Shown here: positions 43,360 to 53,938 of the stretch, in pieces
Position numbering within the stretch: position 1 is the first letter of the stretch
Layout: each line of letters starts with the position of its first letter
Assembly (NCBI GenBank): GCA_054661495.1
Contig: BAAFSQ010000015.1
Location: 1-64,000 of the forward strand
From: Zygophlyctis sp. KS116
Lineage: Eukaryota; Chytridiomycota
Direction of reading: 5' to 3'
Length of the DNA: 64,000 nt
Position numbers and translations under genes: made by a program
The notes under the pieces: model-generated
Database searches by the model: none
Told to the model about the DNA's origin: nothing
What the model saw: the letters and a program-made list of their open reading frames with translations, nothing else

Positions 43360-43431
43360 GCGATGTTGGTGTAGAGGTAGCATGGATGATTCGGGTTCAT
43401 CAGGTCACCAGTTCAATCCTGGTACATCGCC
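43360..43431 (+). tRNA. tRNA-Pro (anticodon CGG)
   Basis: Seventy-two bases fold by eye into a complete cloverleaf: acceptor GCGATGT/ACATCGC fully paired, D arm GTGT/GCAT, anticodon stem GATGA/TCATC with loop TTCGGGT (anticodon CGG), five-base variable loop and T arm ACCAG/CTGGT with TTCAATC. No intron. Internal promoter boxes TGGTGTAGAGG (A) and AGTTCAATCCT (B) are present. CCA is not encoded, as in eukaryotes. A run of eight T follows at 43460-43467. Confidence 0.93.
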
Positions 43432-43459
43432 GTTCTTGCTCTTGGTGATCAGCAGTTAA

Positions 43460-43467
43460 TTTTTTTT
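43460..43467 (+). terminator. RNA polymerase III terminator (T8) behind tRNA-Pro
   Basis: Eight consecutive T residues 28 bases behind the tRNA end; the first T-run of four or more on the coding strand after the gene. Confidence 0.6.
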
Positions 43468-43498
43468 GGATTCATTACGTTAATACGCAGATGGGCGG

Positions 43499-45099
43499 AT
43501 GACTTACACATCAGTGCATGACGCGAACGATGCTGTCCCACAACTTATATCAATCATGGATGTTCGACTAAAATACTTAAAGGCTGATCGCAATGATATT
43601 TTATCACTAAATGTAAAAAACATATTATTAGATCAATCTCCATTACGAAGAAAGGAATTCAGGATTGAAAAGGTTACAACTCGCACTGAAGATTTATACA
43701 TGGCCATCGATCATAAGGAAAATATGGCATTAAAGATGGAAAGAACAAAGGTTTGTCAGTTGATTTAATATTTAAGGCCTTGAAGTTTTGTGGATTTTCT
43801 TCAGAGCCAAAAGAACAATACCATCCCTTGGGAGATCCAATCACAGATCCACAAGAATTGATCTTTACCTCACTAGGCATGCAGAAATATCATGAATCCA
43901 TTAATCACCAAAACGGTAAAACAGCATCTCAAGAAGTTATGGGATATACTGATGTTTTGGCTAGCGATAGAACAAAAATCATTCGACAATCCAGTGATGG
44001 ATACGCCTACTTAAAGAAAAAGATTAGCGCTTCTATGAAAAGAGTCGTATCATGTAAACTGGGATCTTCTTTTGACCGTATTTGCTCCGAACATACTCAG
44101 AATAAGTCTCAGGAGCTAGTTGAAAGAGTCAAAGAAGAAAAGAATTGCATCTCAAATGGAAGTACTTATTACATTTACTCATAATAGTTGATTGGGGACA
44201 TTTAGAGATTGATCCAGAAAAACGAGCCTATTTTATGTCATTATATAATCGATCACAAGAGACTAAAGGTGCATATTTACTTTAAGAATATAGAAAAATC
44301 AATTCGCAGAAATGCATGGGATGAAGATAATATAAACAAAAGTATTGTTTGAAACTGATTTTACGTTTAGAAATAACAAAGGATCAATTTCAAGAACAAA
44401 ACAATCTTATAAAATCTAAACGATCAACCAAGGCAATGGAACTTGCATTAGGAATCCAGAAGAATTCAACGAATCATAACTTGGATCAAAAAGTATCTTT
44501 TAAATATTTCTTATTTTAGTTTTTTAAAGCTCGTAATGAATTTTTAGAGCTGGAAGAACATTTATCAACAGTTTTAAAAAACTCATTAAATCGGTAATCA
44601 TGACATTTTATTATGTAATAGTATAGATAATCAAAGAAGAAATCAATTTAGAAGAAAATATGTTGCGTTTAATCCTGGAAAGGTAATATAATTTATCATT
44701 CACAATTTTAGAATACCATTTTGAAGGAAGACTTAAGAATCATGAGAGATAAAGCTCATTCTGAAAAGTCAATTTCTGATCAAAAAATACTTCATGATCA
44801 TCCTTGGTACTCTGAATTCATTAGTAAAGTCATGGTATCTGTCAAGGGTGAATTATCTCGATATGAGCTTCTATTAATGGATGAAGTCAAAGGGTATGAT
44901 TCAAAAATATAATTTTACTAGTTTAATATTGGATGGCAGGGCTTTTAGAAAGTCTGCATTTATAAACATTATGGAGACGATTCCTCCAAGTATTTTTACT
45001 AGAGAGGAAATTCAACGGGCATTTCGTTTCATCAAAGCAAAGGAAAATATATCCGAAAGAGACTATTTGGAAGCAGTTGAAGAATCTGGCCATCATTAA
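43499..45099 (+). CDS. Unrecognised coiled-coil-rich protein
   Basis: Several exons read in one frame across short introns: 26 nt after MERTK (about 43750-43775), 26 nt after CISNG, 25 nt and 29 nt after that. The protein starts MTYTSVHDANDAVPQL. It then has a helical region, an unusual block ALKFCGFSSEPKEQYHPLGD, then IDWGHLEIDPEKRAYFMSLY, and coiled-coil segments towards a C-terminal REEIQRAFRFIKAKE. I recognise no family. The conserved-looking non-coiled blocks suggest a real ordered protein, and the company of flagellar genes elsewhere makes an axonemal protein conceivable, but nothing here proves that. Exon limits between 44500 and 44900 are approximate. Confidence 0.55.
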
Positions 45100-45313
45100 T
45101 TTAGATAATTGGATTTGGAGCATTGGATTTAGATCATTAATTTGGAGCATCTTACATAAATCTTTGACATTTTGTAAACTTATTTAATACAAATTCTGAT
45201 AAGATTTGAAAACGCCCCAATACGTGACAATGCAACTCTTCATGGCTTCTAGATTTGTAGTTGGAGTTGTTAATTTACGATAAAGGTACAAATTAAATTT
45301 TTGATCATCATCA

Positions 45314-46371
45314 ATGAATGCAATCGAGTTTTTTTCTGGCATCGGGGGTCTTCATTATGCATGCAAAAGAGTTGGATCAATCAATGTTATCGCTGCCTTT
45401 GATGTTAATACTATCGCCAATACAGTGTAGGACAATAATCATTTATACATAGATATGAACATAACTTTAAGATCAAGCCAATAACAAAAAGCATCGATAG
45501 CTTAACGGTAGAAAGTATCGATGCATTAAATGCTCAAGTTTGGCTATTAAGTCCTCCTTGTCAGCCATTCACTCATGGAGGCAAACAATTGGATGATCAA
45601 GACATGCGATCAAAAGGATTATTGAACATTATAAAAATATTGAAGCTAGTTAAATCAAAGCCTCAATATATATTTTTGGAAAATGTTGTTAATTTTGAAA
45701 TTTCAGTTTGTAGACAGTTACTGATTTCAACTTTGGATGATCTTGGGTACGAGATCAAGGAATATTTAGTCTCTCCATTGCAATTCGGTATCCCTAATGA
45801 TAGGAAAAGATACTATCTATCTGCTAATCTTCATAATGCCATAAAGGAAACAAAATACTTGTCTGATTTCGAAATCATTAAAAATATTGATACTAAAAAG
45901 ACTCAAATTGGACCATTATCTTCATATTTAGAAGACTTATCAGATATTGAGAATTATATGGTTCCTGATAATTTTATTACTAAAAGAAATAATTTTAGAT
46001 TTGGTAACAAGATTTAAAGTAATTTAATACTAGATGTAGTAAAGCCAACAGATGATAAATGTTCGGTTTTCACAAAAGCATACGGGAGTCATCATGTATT
46101 TGGATCTGGGCCAATGATTCAAACTCGTGAATTAGAGGAAGATCTAGATTACTCTGATCGTGATAGTCTTTTAAGGGCGGGTTTACGGTTTTTTACTCCT
46201 TTAGAAGTTGCAAGACTTCATGCATTTCCAGTAGACGTTAAATCTGATGGAGCAGATAAGATGGAATTTGAGTTTCCAGAGGGATTTACTCTTCGCCAAA
46301 AGTGGAAGCTTTTGGGAAATTCACTTAATGTCAAGGTTGTTGGCGATATCATTAGTGCGAATTTGAAATAA
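45314..46371 (+). CDS. DNMT2: tRNA (cytosine-5) methyltransferase DNMT2/TRDMT1
   Basis: Starts MNAIEFFSGIGGLHYA (SAM motif I). A 26-nt intron (about 45429-45454) joins IANTV to YEHNF. Motif IV is LLSPPCQPFTHGG with the catalytic cysteine, and motif VI is FLENVVNFE; this ENV-x-x-FE plus PPCQPFT pair is typical of DNMT2. FGIPNDRKRYYL (motif VIII) and LLGNSLNVKVV (motif X) complete the set. A second splice occurs near 46000-46050. The enzyme methylates C38 of tRNA-Asp and related tRNAs. No other DNA methyltransferase is seen. It converges on VPS41 with a 26-bp gap. Confidence 0.9.
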
Positions 46372-46397
46372 AAAGTATTTATTATTAACGCACCATT

Positions 46398-49233
46398 TTA
46401 GTGGTGTTTTGAACATATTGGACAATTTAAATTGACTTGTTCAGACAAGCCAGATCTTGAATAAATACATGAGTAATGAAATGTATGCTCGCAAAAAAAT
46501 ATGATCAATTCTTCTTCACCTTCTTCACCTATTAAAGTGTTAATAATTGAAACGGATGCATACCAGTATGTGTTATAGGCCTAGCACAGATGCAACAAGG
46601 TGGAAATGCTTTTACATGAATGTCGGTTTAGAAGCTTACCTTCCACTACTAATCCTTTGCTTTGAAGTGTGTTAATAGATTCTAAAAGCTCTATTGTATC
46701 ACCAAAAAGGATTTCCTTGCAACCTTCTCTTAGTGAAATTTGTGTCCCCAAGTCCCTCAGAACCTGCAGCAATGCTGGTTTTAAATTAGGAATTTTCAAT
46801 CCGTTTGGAATCCTAGATATAACACGAAACGGATCAATAAACAATCCCAAGTTTTCTAAAAGTGCTACAATAAATCCTTGACTGTTAAGAGGAGATCTTA
46901 CTTGGGCGTGACATTGAATAGTTAAGCAAATCTTCCCAAAGATCTTCATCATTTTGTTCTTTGGCAAAATCTATTGCCTATCACATAAACTTCGAGGAAT
47001 CACCTTCTTGACATCATCTAATCTTTCAATAATTAACATGAGTGCTTTTCTATTATTTCCCATTTTACCGAGAAGATAAACCATTTCAGGAACAAAATCT
47101 CTTTTCTCGCAGATATTATATGCCTATTTTATTAAATGGCATTCATTACATCTTGTATGCTATAAAAAAGACTGCTTTTCAAAAAGTCCAATAACTTTGA
47201 AGGCTCAAATTCAGCATAAAGGGCCACTTGTCGATCATGAAATTCGCCTCCAATAGACAAATCTCGTTGAAAAATACGATCTAAATAGATATGCAGCAGC
47301 TGAAGATCTTTGGATAGGGATTCTACAACCGATTTAATCTGTTCCTGTTAAAAGATATTTATCTTACAGGAATCTGGTTATCATTTTCAGTCAGAATTCT
47401 CAACCCTTCTGCTTCAGCTGGATTATAATTCTCGCCCCATATTTCAAAATCATACCTCATCATATCACGTGCAATTCCAGGCAGATATGGATGTAGATTA
47501 TGATCCGCAACAAGTGATAAAATACCAGGTTTCTTCAGAGCTAAGCCATATTTCAATGCCATCATGTAGTTTTTATCTTGCATATATCTATAATTCAATA
47601 AACGTTAAGTATACAGTAAAAAAAGAGATTTTATCAGATAAATATCGTTTTCCGATTTTTTAATGGCTTCATTGACTGATTTAATAACATTCTTCAAATG
47701 AAAAATACTACTTGGCCATAATTCTAGTGCTTTGAGAAGTAAACTTTTGTCTGTATCCAAAAACTTTGATAGAATCAATTCATAAACTGGTGAGTCCAAA
47801 ACCGTATTTTTAAAAGGAATCAAGGTGAATATCTCTCCCAATTGATTATTTTCTGCGAATTTGTATACCCAGCTCTGCCATGCCTTTGGATCTGAATCAA
47901 GAATTTCCGGACAAAGCTCTGCAGCCAATTTAAAATCTTTTGAATTGAATAGAAACTGTAAATATTTTTGCCCAACAGTAAATAATGTCCCTGGGCGTAA
48001 ATCTATACCCTCTGATTTTTCCCTTGCCAATTCAAAAGCTTCTTTAAAGCATTTATTTTCTACCAACCATTCTATCCGATCATCTAAATTTCTCGGTTTA
48101 GCTAAAATTATTTGACTTGGAGCAAGAATGTAATAAATAGAGTCCACCATTTGTTCCGACTCTAAATATGCTATTATAAGAGATAGAAAACCTTACCTAG
48201 TTTAAAATCTTTAGCTTTTAGATTTTTATAGTCTGGAATATCAATTTCATCACAAAAAAGCGTATCGCCAGTTACTTGTATAATATTCACAGTTGGAGGA
48301 TCTGGTTCCTACCATTATTAAAAATTCTTCTTTTTAAATTACTTTTAAAAGTTGTTCCTGTTCTGGAACTATATTTACATCCTTAAAATTCCCAAGATCA
48401 ACATTATATGCAAAAATTAACAGAGTATCATCTAAAAACGGAGCAATTCCAGAAACTATAAAAGATAATTTAATTTGAAAAATAGTCTCCACGTACTTTT
48501 CTTGCTGAATTGAATTTTCTCCAGAATTCTTGCACTAAACAGTTTAAATTTTTAATTTACTTTAATATTTGCAAGAATTATATCATTACCCCAACCAATC
48601 AGCAATTCCTCCTCACTCTTCCAAGAAAAATGACAATGAAAAAGATCATCTGGCAGTTCATTTGAATCTCTTTTAACATGACCAAAAATTAATTGACTTG
48701 TAGTATCGTAAAAATGAATCCCCTAACAATTTATAATATTAAAATACTTGTCCTGCCCATACAATATTATCCTTTTTCCAATCCACGGCTACAATTGGAT
48801 TCTGTCCAGAGTATAAAACCAAGTCTCTATAACCAAACCAACCTTTAGCCGATAAGACCAGATTCTCCCCAGTCCCACCAGACACAAAAGAACGAGAGCC
48901 CTTTGAAAAATCCGGTTCTAAAGATGCTCCCTTGACAGGCCTTTTACGATTAAAAACCAGAGATTCATGCGAATAAAGATTATGAATTATACAGCTTCCA
49001 TCATCTGATGCTGATATTAGAAATTCTGAATGATCGTCAAGCGCCAATTGATTAACGGTTGCAGAATGTGCCGACAGTTCACGGACAAGAGTGCCTAGAG
49101 AATCAAGAATTAAAATCCGCCCAAAGAGAGTTCCTACGGCTATAAACTTATCAATGACGATGGCAGAATATCCGTCCTTCTCAGTCAAGAGACTAGAGTC
49201 ACAGTATGTAGAATATTTGAGTTTTGGCTCCAT
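46398..49233 (-). CDS. VPS41: VPS41, HOPS complex subunit
   Basis: Starts at 49233 (MEPKLKYSTYCDSSLL). The N-terminal WD-like propeller includes VAVGTLFGRILILDSLG and SASDDGSCIIHNLYSHE. A clathrin-heavy-chain-repeat-like helical region follows (IEWLVENKCFKEAFELA). The conserved C-terminal block GTQISLREGCKEIL and a RING-H2 end (IFFCEHTFHYSCIY, then LNCPICSKHH before the stop at 46398-46400) identify VPS41. It works in vacuole/lysosome tethering with Ypt7/Rab7. Many introns of the usual short type split the gene; some exon limits in the middle (47100-48740) are approximate. Confidence 0.85.
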
Positions 49234-49266
49234 CCGATCGCTAGGGCTCTACCCTAGAATTGATTT

Positions 49267-49855
49267 ATGAATTCTTTCATCATTCTAGCCTCGATATTGA
49301 ATGCAATTATCATTGGACTTGTTATTATAGGCTATGTTTACAAGAGGCCAAGGACAATCTTACTTTTGGGACTTTCTGCAAGTGGAAAAACTAGATTTTG
49401 GAGACAACAGACTGGAAAAGATCAAGTTTCCACATGTATTTCTTTAAAAACAAATATTCAAAAGATCAAGGATGAAATTTGGATTGACGTTCCGGGGCAT
49501 GAGAAATTATGGGAGTCGGAATTATCAAAATTGAAATTATCTGGACAAGTCCTAATTTACTATTTAATTGATGCTGCAGTCTTTGCACGGAATAGGAAAC
49601 AAGTGGCTCAAAGGCTATATCAGACTTGTAATATAACAGCTCTAGCAAAATTAAAAACGCCGGTTACTATAAAAATTATGAATCAAAATCATCAAATGGC
49701 TCTAGAATTGGAAAAGATCAAGGTCTTGTTAGAGAAAGAATTGTACCGTTTTATTACTAAAATTTAGGGAAATTATTAGGAAAAATAAATTAGAGGCAGT
49801 AGATCTAGATCACGAAAGTGTAGAAAATCATCAGGAATTGGACTTTATATTTTGA
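49267..49855 (+). CDS. SRP102: Signal recognition particle receptor subunit beta
   Basis: Two exons joined across a 25-nt intron (49743-49767) give 187 residues. An N-terminal membrane span (IILASILNAIIIGLVIIGYVY) is followed by a small GTPase domain: LLGLSASGKTRFW (G1), WIDVPGHEKLW (G3 with DxPGH) and KIMNQNH, a divergent G4. SR-beta anchors SR-alpha in the ER membrane. Divergent from VPS41 with 33 bp between the start codons. Confidence 0.85.
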
Positions 49856-49876
49856 TAATAATCCATAATTTCTATT

Positions 49877-51374
49877 CTAATGAATCTGGCCTTTTATATC
49901 AACTCCCTTAATATTTAATTTAGAAAGTTGGTCTGATATAATAGGAAATCCTGCCTTTGTATCTATATAATCAGTTGATAGAGGAATCGAGCGTTGAACT
50001 AACCAATCTTTTACTTCTTTGAGATTTATAAAGCCCAAATTTAAATCTTTTAATTTAAAATCAGGTCTAAAAGAATGACAAATTATTTTTAGAGCACGAA
50101 CTCTTTCACGATCTATAAATTGATCCATTAAATACCCAGAAAGACATGGCGCAGTCATGTACAGATTGAATAAAGAATCATAATTGCTGGTAGCAATCGC
50201 AGATCGCACAGCTAAAGAATGAGAAACACATGTTTGTGATTTTTGAATATCTGTTAAATTTGATATTGTTTGTACCAATTCTTTGGCTTTAAAAGTAAAA
50301 TTTACCTGTTTTATTGTTTGTATGAATCATGTACAGGATTCTATACCCCATAAACTCATCAATGCTACCAGGTAATTTGTAAATTTGATATAAATCCTTT
50401 AATTGACCCTGACATTGATTGAATTCACCTAAATCTCCCTATTTATTAAATTTTTTAAAAAATTAATACCTTTTCAATAGCAATTCGAGCATGAGTTTCA
50501 TAAACTTTTACACTGAATTCATTCTTTATCCTTTGCACTGTTAAATCCTGCCTAACAGACTTTAATTGATCACAAATATATGTATAATTTCCCTCTTGTT
50601 TCCATTTTTTGATCAAAAAGTCTAGAGACTGAACTAAAACACGCAGAGGACGAACTGTAGTAGGATCAACCGCACTAGTAATTCTCAAATAACTTTTTTC
50701 CAAATTTTTACAAGTTCCAACGACTGTATCTTCATCCCAATCAATAACATCTGGATTTCCTTCTGCTCCTGCAGCAATAAATGCTTCCCTTACCTTTGCC
50801 GCATGAGCCGAATCCTTTTTCCTTTTCCTATCTTCTACTTGTTGTTTTTCCGAGAATCTTTTCAGCCTACTTAATTTAACATTGTTACTTTCTTCCAATT
50901 GAAAATTCAAGTTTTGCCCTGTTGGAAGAGATTGCTGCATAAAAGGCTGCATGTAATGTTTGACAGACTGTTTGACAGACTGTTTGACAGACTGGAAAGG
51001 AGACTGCATAACAGATGCATTTACCTGAGGAGGAGGAATTTTTGGCATTTCTGGTTTGAAAACTGGAATTTTAGGCATTGGAGGAACAATCGGTTTTTTT
51101 GGTTTTGCGACTTGAGCATAAGACATACATTCCTTTGGCATTGGCATTTTATCCCAGTCTGTAGACCAAATTGCACCTTTAGACTGAACATCCTTGATCA
51201 GATTTCTCAACATATCTTCCACAAGTGGTTTCTTGGGAATTGGACAAGACTCATTGACTCTCTTTACATATTCCTTTAGAGACGCAGGCCATTCTGTAAT
51301 GACTGGAGTAGGAACATTTCTCTGTACACTACTGTATGCTGGCTCTAGAATTTAAAATCAAATCAATTACTCAT
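49877..51374 (-). CDS. THP3: THP3/LENG8-like SAC3-domain protein
   Basis: Exon 1 carries only ATG plus one base (51371-51374), followed by a 26-nt intron (51345-51370), giving [11 protein letters not shown]. The N-terminal part is proline-, glutamine- and lysine-rich. The SAC3/GANP domain is clear: [43 protein letters not shown] and [11 protein letters not shown]. The C-terminal exons contain [14 protein letters not shown]. Yeast Thp3 with Csn12 acts in transcription elongation and mRNA maturation. A three-copy 12-nt repeat in the coding region gives [12 protein letters not shown]. Confidence 0.82.
50957..50992 (-). repeat. Three-copy 12-nt tandem repeat in THP3 coding sequence
   Basis: Three perfect copies of TGTTTGACAGAC (plus-strand wording) encode the four-residue unit QSVK or a shift of it. 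It lies in the disordered N-terminal half, and copy number changes would keep the frame. Confidence 0.85.
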
Positions 51375-51420
51375 TAAAAGCTTTTTCAACACCCACAGGC
51401 TAGGACGATATAGCAGGCGA

Positions 51421-51456
51421 GCGCACAGGTCAAGTCGAGAGCGCACAGGTCAAGTC
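51421..51456. repeat. Direct repeat GCGCACAGGTCAAGTC x2
   Basis: Identical 16-mers at 51421-51436 and 51441-51456, in the 88-bp divergent gap between THP3 and the 51463 gene; the second ends 6 bases upstream of that ATG. Possibly a promoter element; no known factor site recognised. Confidence 0.5.
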
Positions 51457-51462
51457 TCTGGT

Positions 51463-52215
51463 ATGAAAAAGGCAATTCTTGATCATTATTCATGGACTTT
51501 TGCCTATTCTATCTACCACCCAGTATTTTATTCCTGCATAAAGACAAATTATACTCCAAGTCATGTAAACTCTTGGCCAATGAAAAAAATTTACAATGAA
51601 TCAACAACATTATCAGAAATTGATTTAAAATCAACAGAAATTTCTCATGAAAAAGGAAATCTTCAAGCTTACCAGTGGGCTAATCAGTACAATTTCAATG
51701 ATGAATCACAGGTGTCGGATCATGTCTTGGAAAAAGGAAGAAAAATTCTACTAAAGAGATTTGCTAAAAGGCATGATTTAGTCTCTTTATCTAATCTCTT
51801 ATCAAATTCAGATGTTTCTAGTCAAGATTATTATCTAGTAGCATCTACTATTATAAAAGAAGGTTCACTAGAGGAATTATTACAATTATTAGAAAAAGGA
51901 TTAGAGTCTAAAATTCCTCCTAGAATTGGTATTTTATTAAAGATTTTTGAAAAAGCTGTAAATCTAGGACATCAAAAGGCTTGTACTACAATTTGGAATT
52001 ATTTTTCATTGATTCCTAAAAACTTTAGACTAGAAAGGGCAGTCTTGTTGAAATTAAATTTGGTAAAAAACGATCAGGAATTATTTTCAGTCTTTGAAAA
52101 AGCTAAAGAATGGAGTGTTTTATCCCCAAAAGTAAGGTTGGGAATTTTACAAACTGCAAAGAGATTTTCTTCAAAGTATGAGGCAGACTGGAAATTTCGT
52201 CTATTAAAGAAATAA
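51463..52215 (+). CDS. Hypothetical alpha-helical repeat protein (PPR/TPR-like)
   Basis: Intronless, 250 residues. After an N-terminal part without motif (MKKAILDHYSWTFAYSIYHP), residues 95-245 are almost wholly helical and show an irregular 35-residue rhythm, for example LLEKGLESKIPPRIGILLKI, suggesting a PPR- or TPR-like solenoid. The start could be a mitochondrial targeting sequence (few acidic residues at the beginning), but it is not clearly amphipathic. No ortholog is recognised. Confidence 0.55.
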   Translation: MKKAILDHYSWTFAYSIYHPVFYSCIKTNYTPSHVNSWPMKKIYNESTTLSEIDLKSTEISHEKGNLQAYQWANQYNFNDESQVSDHVLEKGRKILLKRFAKRHDLVSLSNLLSNSDVSSQDYYLVASTIIKEGSLEELLQLLEKGLESKIPPRIGILLKIFEKAVNLGHQKACTTIWNYFSLIPKNFRLERAVLLKLNLVKNDQELFSVFEKAKEWSVLSPKVRLGILQTAKRFSSKYEADWKFRLLKK

Positions 52216-52290
52216 CTCTGTTGAAATGTAGTAAAATTAGAATCAATAGAAATCACTTTTATTTTTCTTCATTGTCCAATCTCAACTTAC

Positions 52291-52686
52291 TTAGTAAGTT
52301 TTATAGTTAGCCTGACATTGCTTAAACATATCCAAATAGAATTGACAAGGAGCAATATCATTTGCGTTTGAGTCTAAACATTTCATAAAGGCTTTCTGAT
52401 CAGTTTCACAAGGATTTGTTTCCTGCTGCTGTGGTTGATCCTGAGGCTGTTGAGCTGGCTGAGAACTTCCACCAAACATTGAAGTCAAACCATGACCAAG
52501 CGTATGACCAATAGTAGATCCTACAGCAACCCCGGCAGCTGTAGAAGCCATATTAGCAAAGAGAGAAGGCTGCTGTTGAGCTGGAGCCTGCATTGGGGGT
52601 TGAGGAGGAGCATGAGGTGCTACTGAGCTAGAGGAAGCTGAGCGTCTCTGAGATGAGGAAGGTCTAGAAGATCTTGATCTTGGCAT
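52291..52686 (-). CDS. CHCHD2/CHCHD10 (MIX17)-like twin CX9C protein
   Basis: Intronless, 131 residues. The N-terminus is Arg/Ser-rich (MPRSRSSRPSSSQRRS), like a targeting segment. A Gly-rich hydrophobic middle (TAAGVAVGSTIGHTLGHGL) follows, then a Gln/Pro stretch and the CHCH domain with CETDQKAFMKC and CQFYLDMFKQC, two C-x9-C pairs. This order is that of CHCHD2/10 and yeast Mix17, proteins of the mitochondrial intermembrane space imported by Mia40. Confidence 0.88.
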   Translation of the reverse strand: MPRSRSSRPSSSQRRSASSSSVAPHAPPQPPMQAPAQQQPSLFANMASTAAGVAVGSTIGHTLGHGLTSMFGGSSQPAQQPQDQPQQQETNPCETDQKAFMKCLDSNANDIAPCQFYLDMFKQCQANYKTY

Positions 52687-52697
52687 TTTTTAACGCC

Positions 52698-52820
52698 ATG
52701 ACGCCACCGGAATTTGATTTCGCGATTCTAGAAGCCCTACGATTTGAACCACAAACATTACCTATTAATAGCAATAATTTGCCACATGGAATGGAGGAAA
52801 TTATATTTAATAGGTAATGG
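52698..52820 (+). CDS. Possible small ORF (about 40 residues)
   Basis: ATG with MTPPEFDFAILEALRFEPQT; 12 bp from the divergent MIX17-like start. No family is recognised. It could be a 5' exon, but no splice to the LDB-like frame works. A second short frame at 52833-52925 begins MELINGIKLIVHV and is one predicted membrane span. Either could be a micro-protein gene or noise. Confidence 0.25.
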
Positions 52821-53111
52821 TATAAGCTGGATATGGAGTTAATTAATGGTATAAAATTGATTGTTCACGTCATTCTCATTTCTCTTTCAATTACATGCTT
52901 TCTCATACTTTACATACTTGATTAATTACATGGTGAATCCTCATAATAATTATACACTGAATTCAAATCGCACAAATTTTCTCTATATCCCGGAATGATT
53001 TACAGAAAATTCAAAGAGAAAATTTAAGAGAAAATTTACAAGGAAATTTTAGGGTTAAATACCCATCAGGTCTAGGGTTATTTTAACTTTGGCACAGGAG
53101 CATCTCCGGAG

Positions 53112-53924
53112 ATGACTCCGTTATCTAGATTTATGCAATTCACTACATTTTTTTCTAGCAATGACTCTAATGCTTCGACTTTTAACCCACTGGATTATAA
53201 TTATTGGCGATCAGTTGTATCTGCATGTTTTGCCCCAAATGCAATGATCAAAATTCAAATGAAAGCAGCACATTCGGATGATACTAGATCTTTTGATCTG
53301 GATTCATCTCTAATGGCTAGATTTTTTCTTGTAACTTTCCAATCAGGAGTTTCTGGACTAAAGTTTGTACTTTCATCTTCAGAAATTGTATATTCTGTAT
53401 CTGGCTCTGTTTTAGATGCACCAAATGCTTGCATGTTGTTTACATATGAATTATGCTCAATTATAGTAGAGGGGCATTTAAGAGTACATTATGATCAAAA
53501 TTTAAATATTCAACTCTTGGAATGGCAAGAAAAATCATTTTCTGAATACATTCAAAGAAACTTTCTCTTCTCAAAAAATGAAGAAATGGTTGCAATACCG
53601 GAAAGTCCTGTAAATGTAAGGTTTTTAAAAAATTTTAAATTTAAAGGAGTTTGGAATTTCCGAAAGATCAATGAGATGTTTAGAAATCGCTGAAGTTATG
53701 TATCATTTGGGAGATTTGACTCAATTAAGTCTTCAATTGAAATGTGGTCCTCTAGGTATTTGATTAATAGAACTTAAAATTTAGAAATTCTTCGTAATTA
53801 TATTACGCTGACTAATCGACGACCGTCTAATTCTGCACCATCACCAACAGGGTCCACCAATGGACGAAATGCATCTGACTTTGTATTATCTTCGACTCCA
53901 GCTCCCTCAGAGGAAAAAATATAG
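53112..53924 (+). CDS. LIM-domain-binding (LDB1/PtaB-like) transcription co-regulator
   Basis: Three exons. A 31-nt intron (about 53617-53647) joins SPVN to EFGISERSMRCLEIAEVM, and a 29-nt intron (about 53756-53784) joins PLE to ILRNYITL. The LIM_bind domain is recognisable: YWRSVVSACFAPNAMIKI, ARFFLVTFQSGVSGLKF, GHLRVHYDQNLNIQLLEWQ. The C-terminus is Ser/Pro-rich. In fungi such proteins (PtaB, Mfg1, Adn1) work with Som1/Flo8-type partners on adhesion and development genes. Residue 1 lies close to the usual start of the conserved RFMQF block, so the N-terminus is short. Confidence 0.8.
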
Positions 53925-53938
53925 AAAGGAAATAAAAA

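Noticed and set aside
50957-50992. CRISPR-like repeat
   Set aside because: The copies are direct tandem repeats without spacers inside a coding region of a eukaryote.
52814-52838. Intron joining the 52698 ORF to the 52833 ORF
   Set aside because: A 25-nt GTAATG...GGAG cut yields an immediate stop; no other splice keeps the frame.
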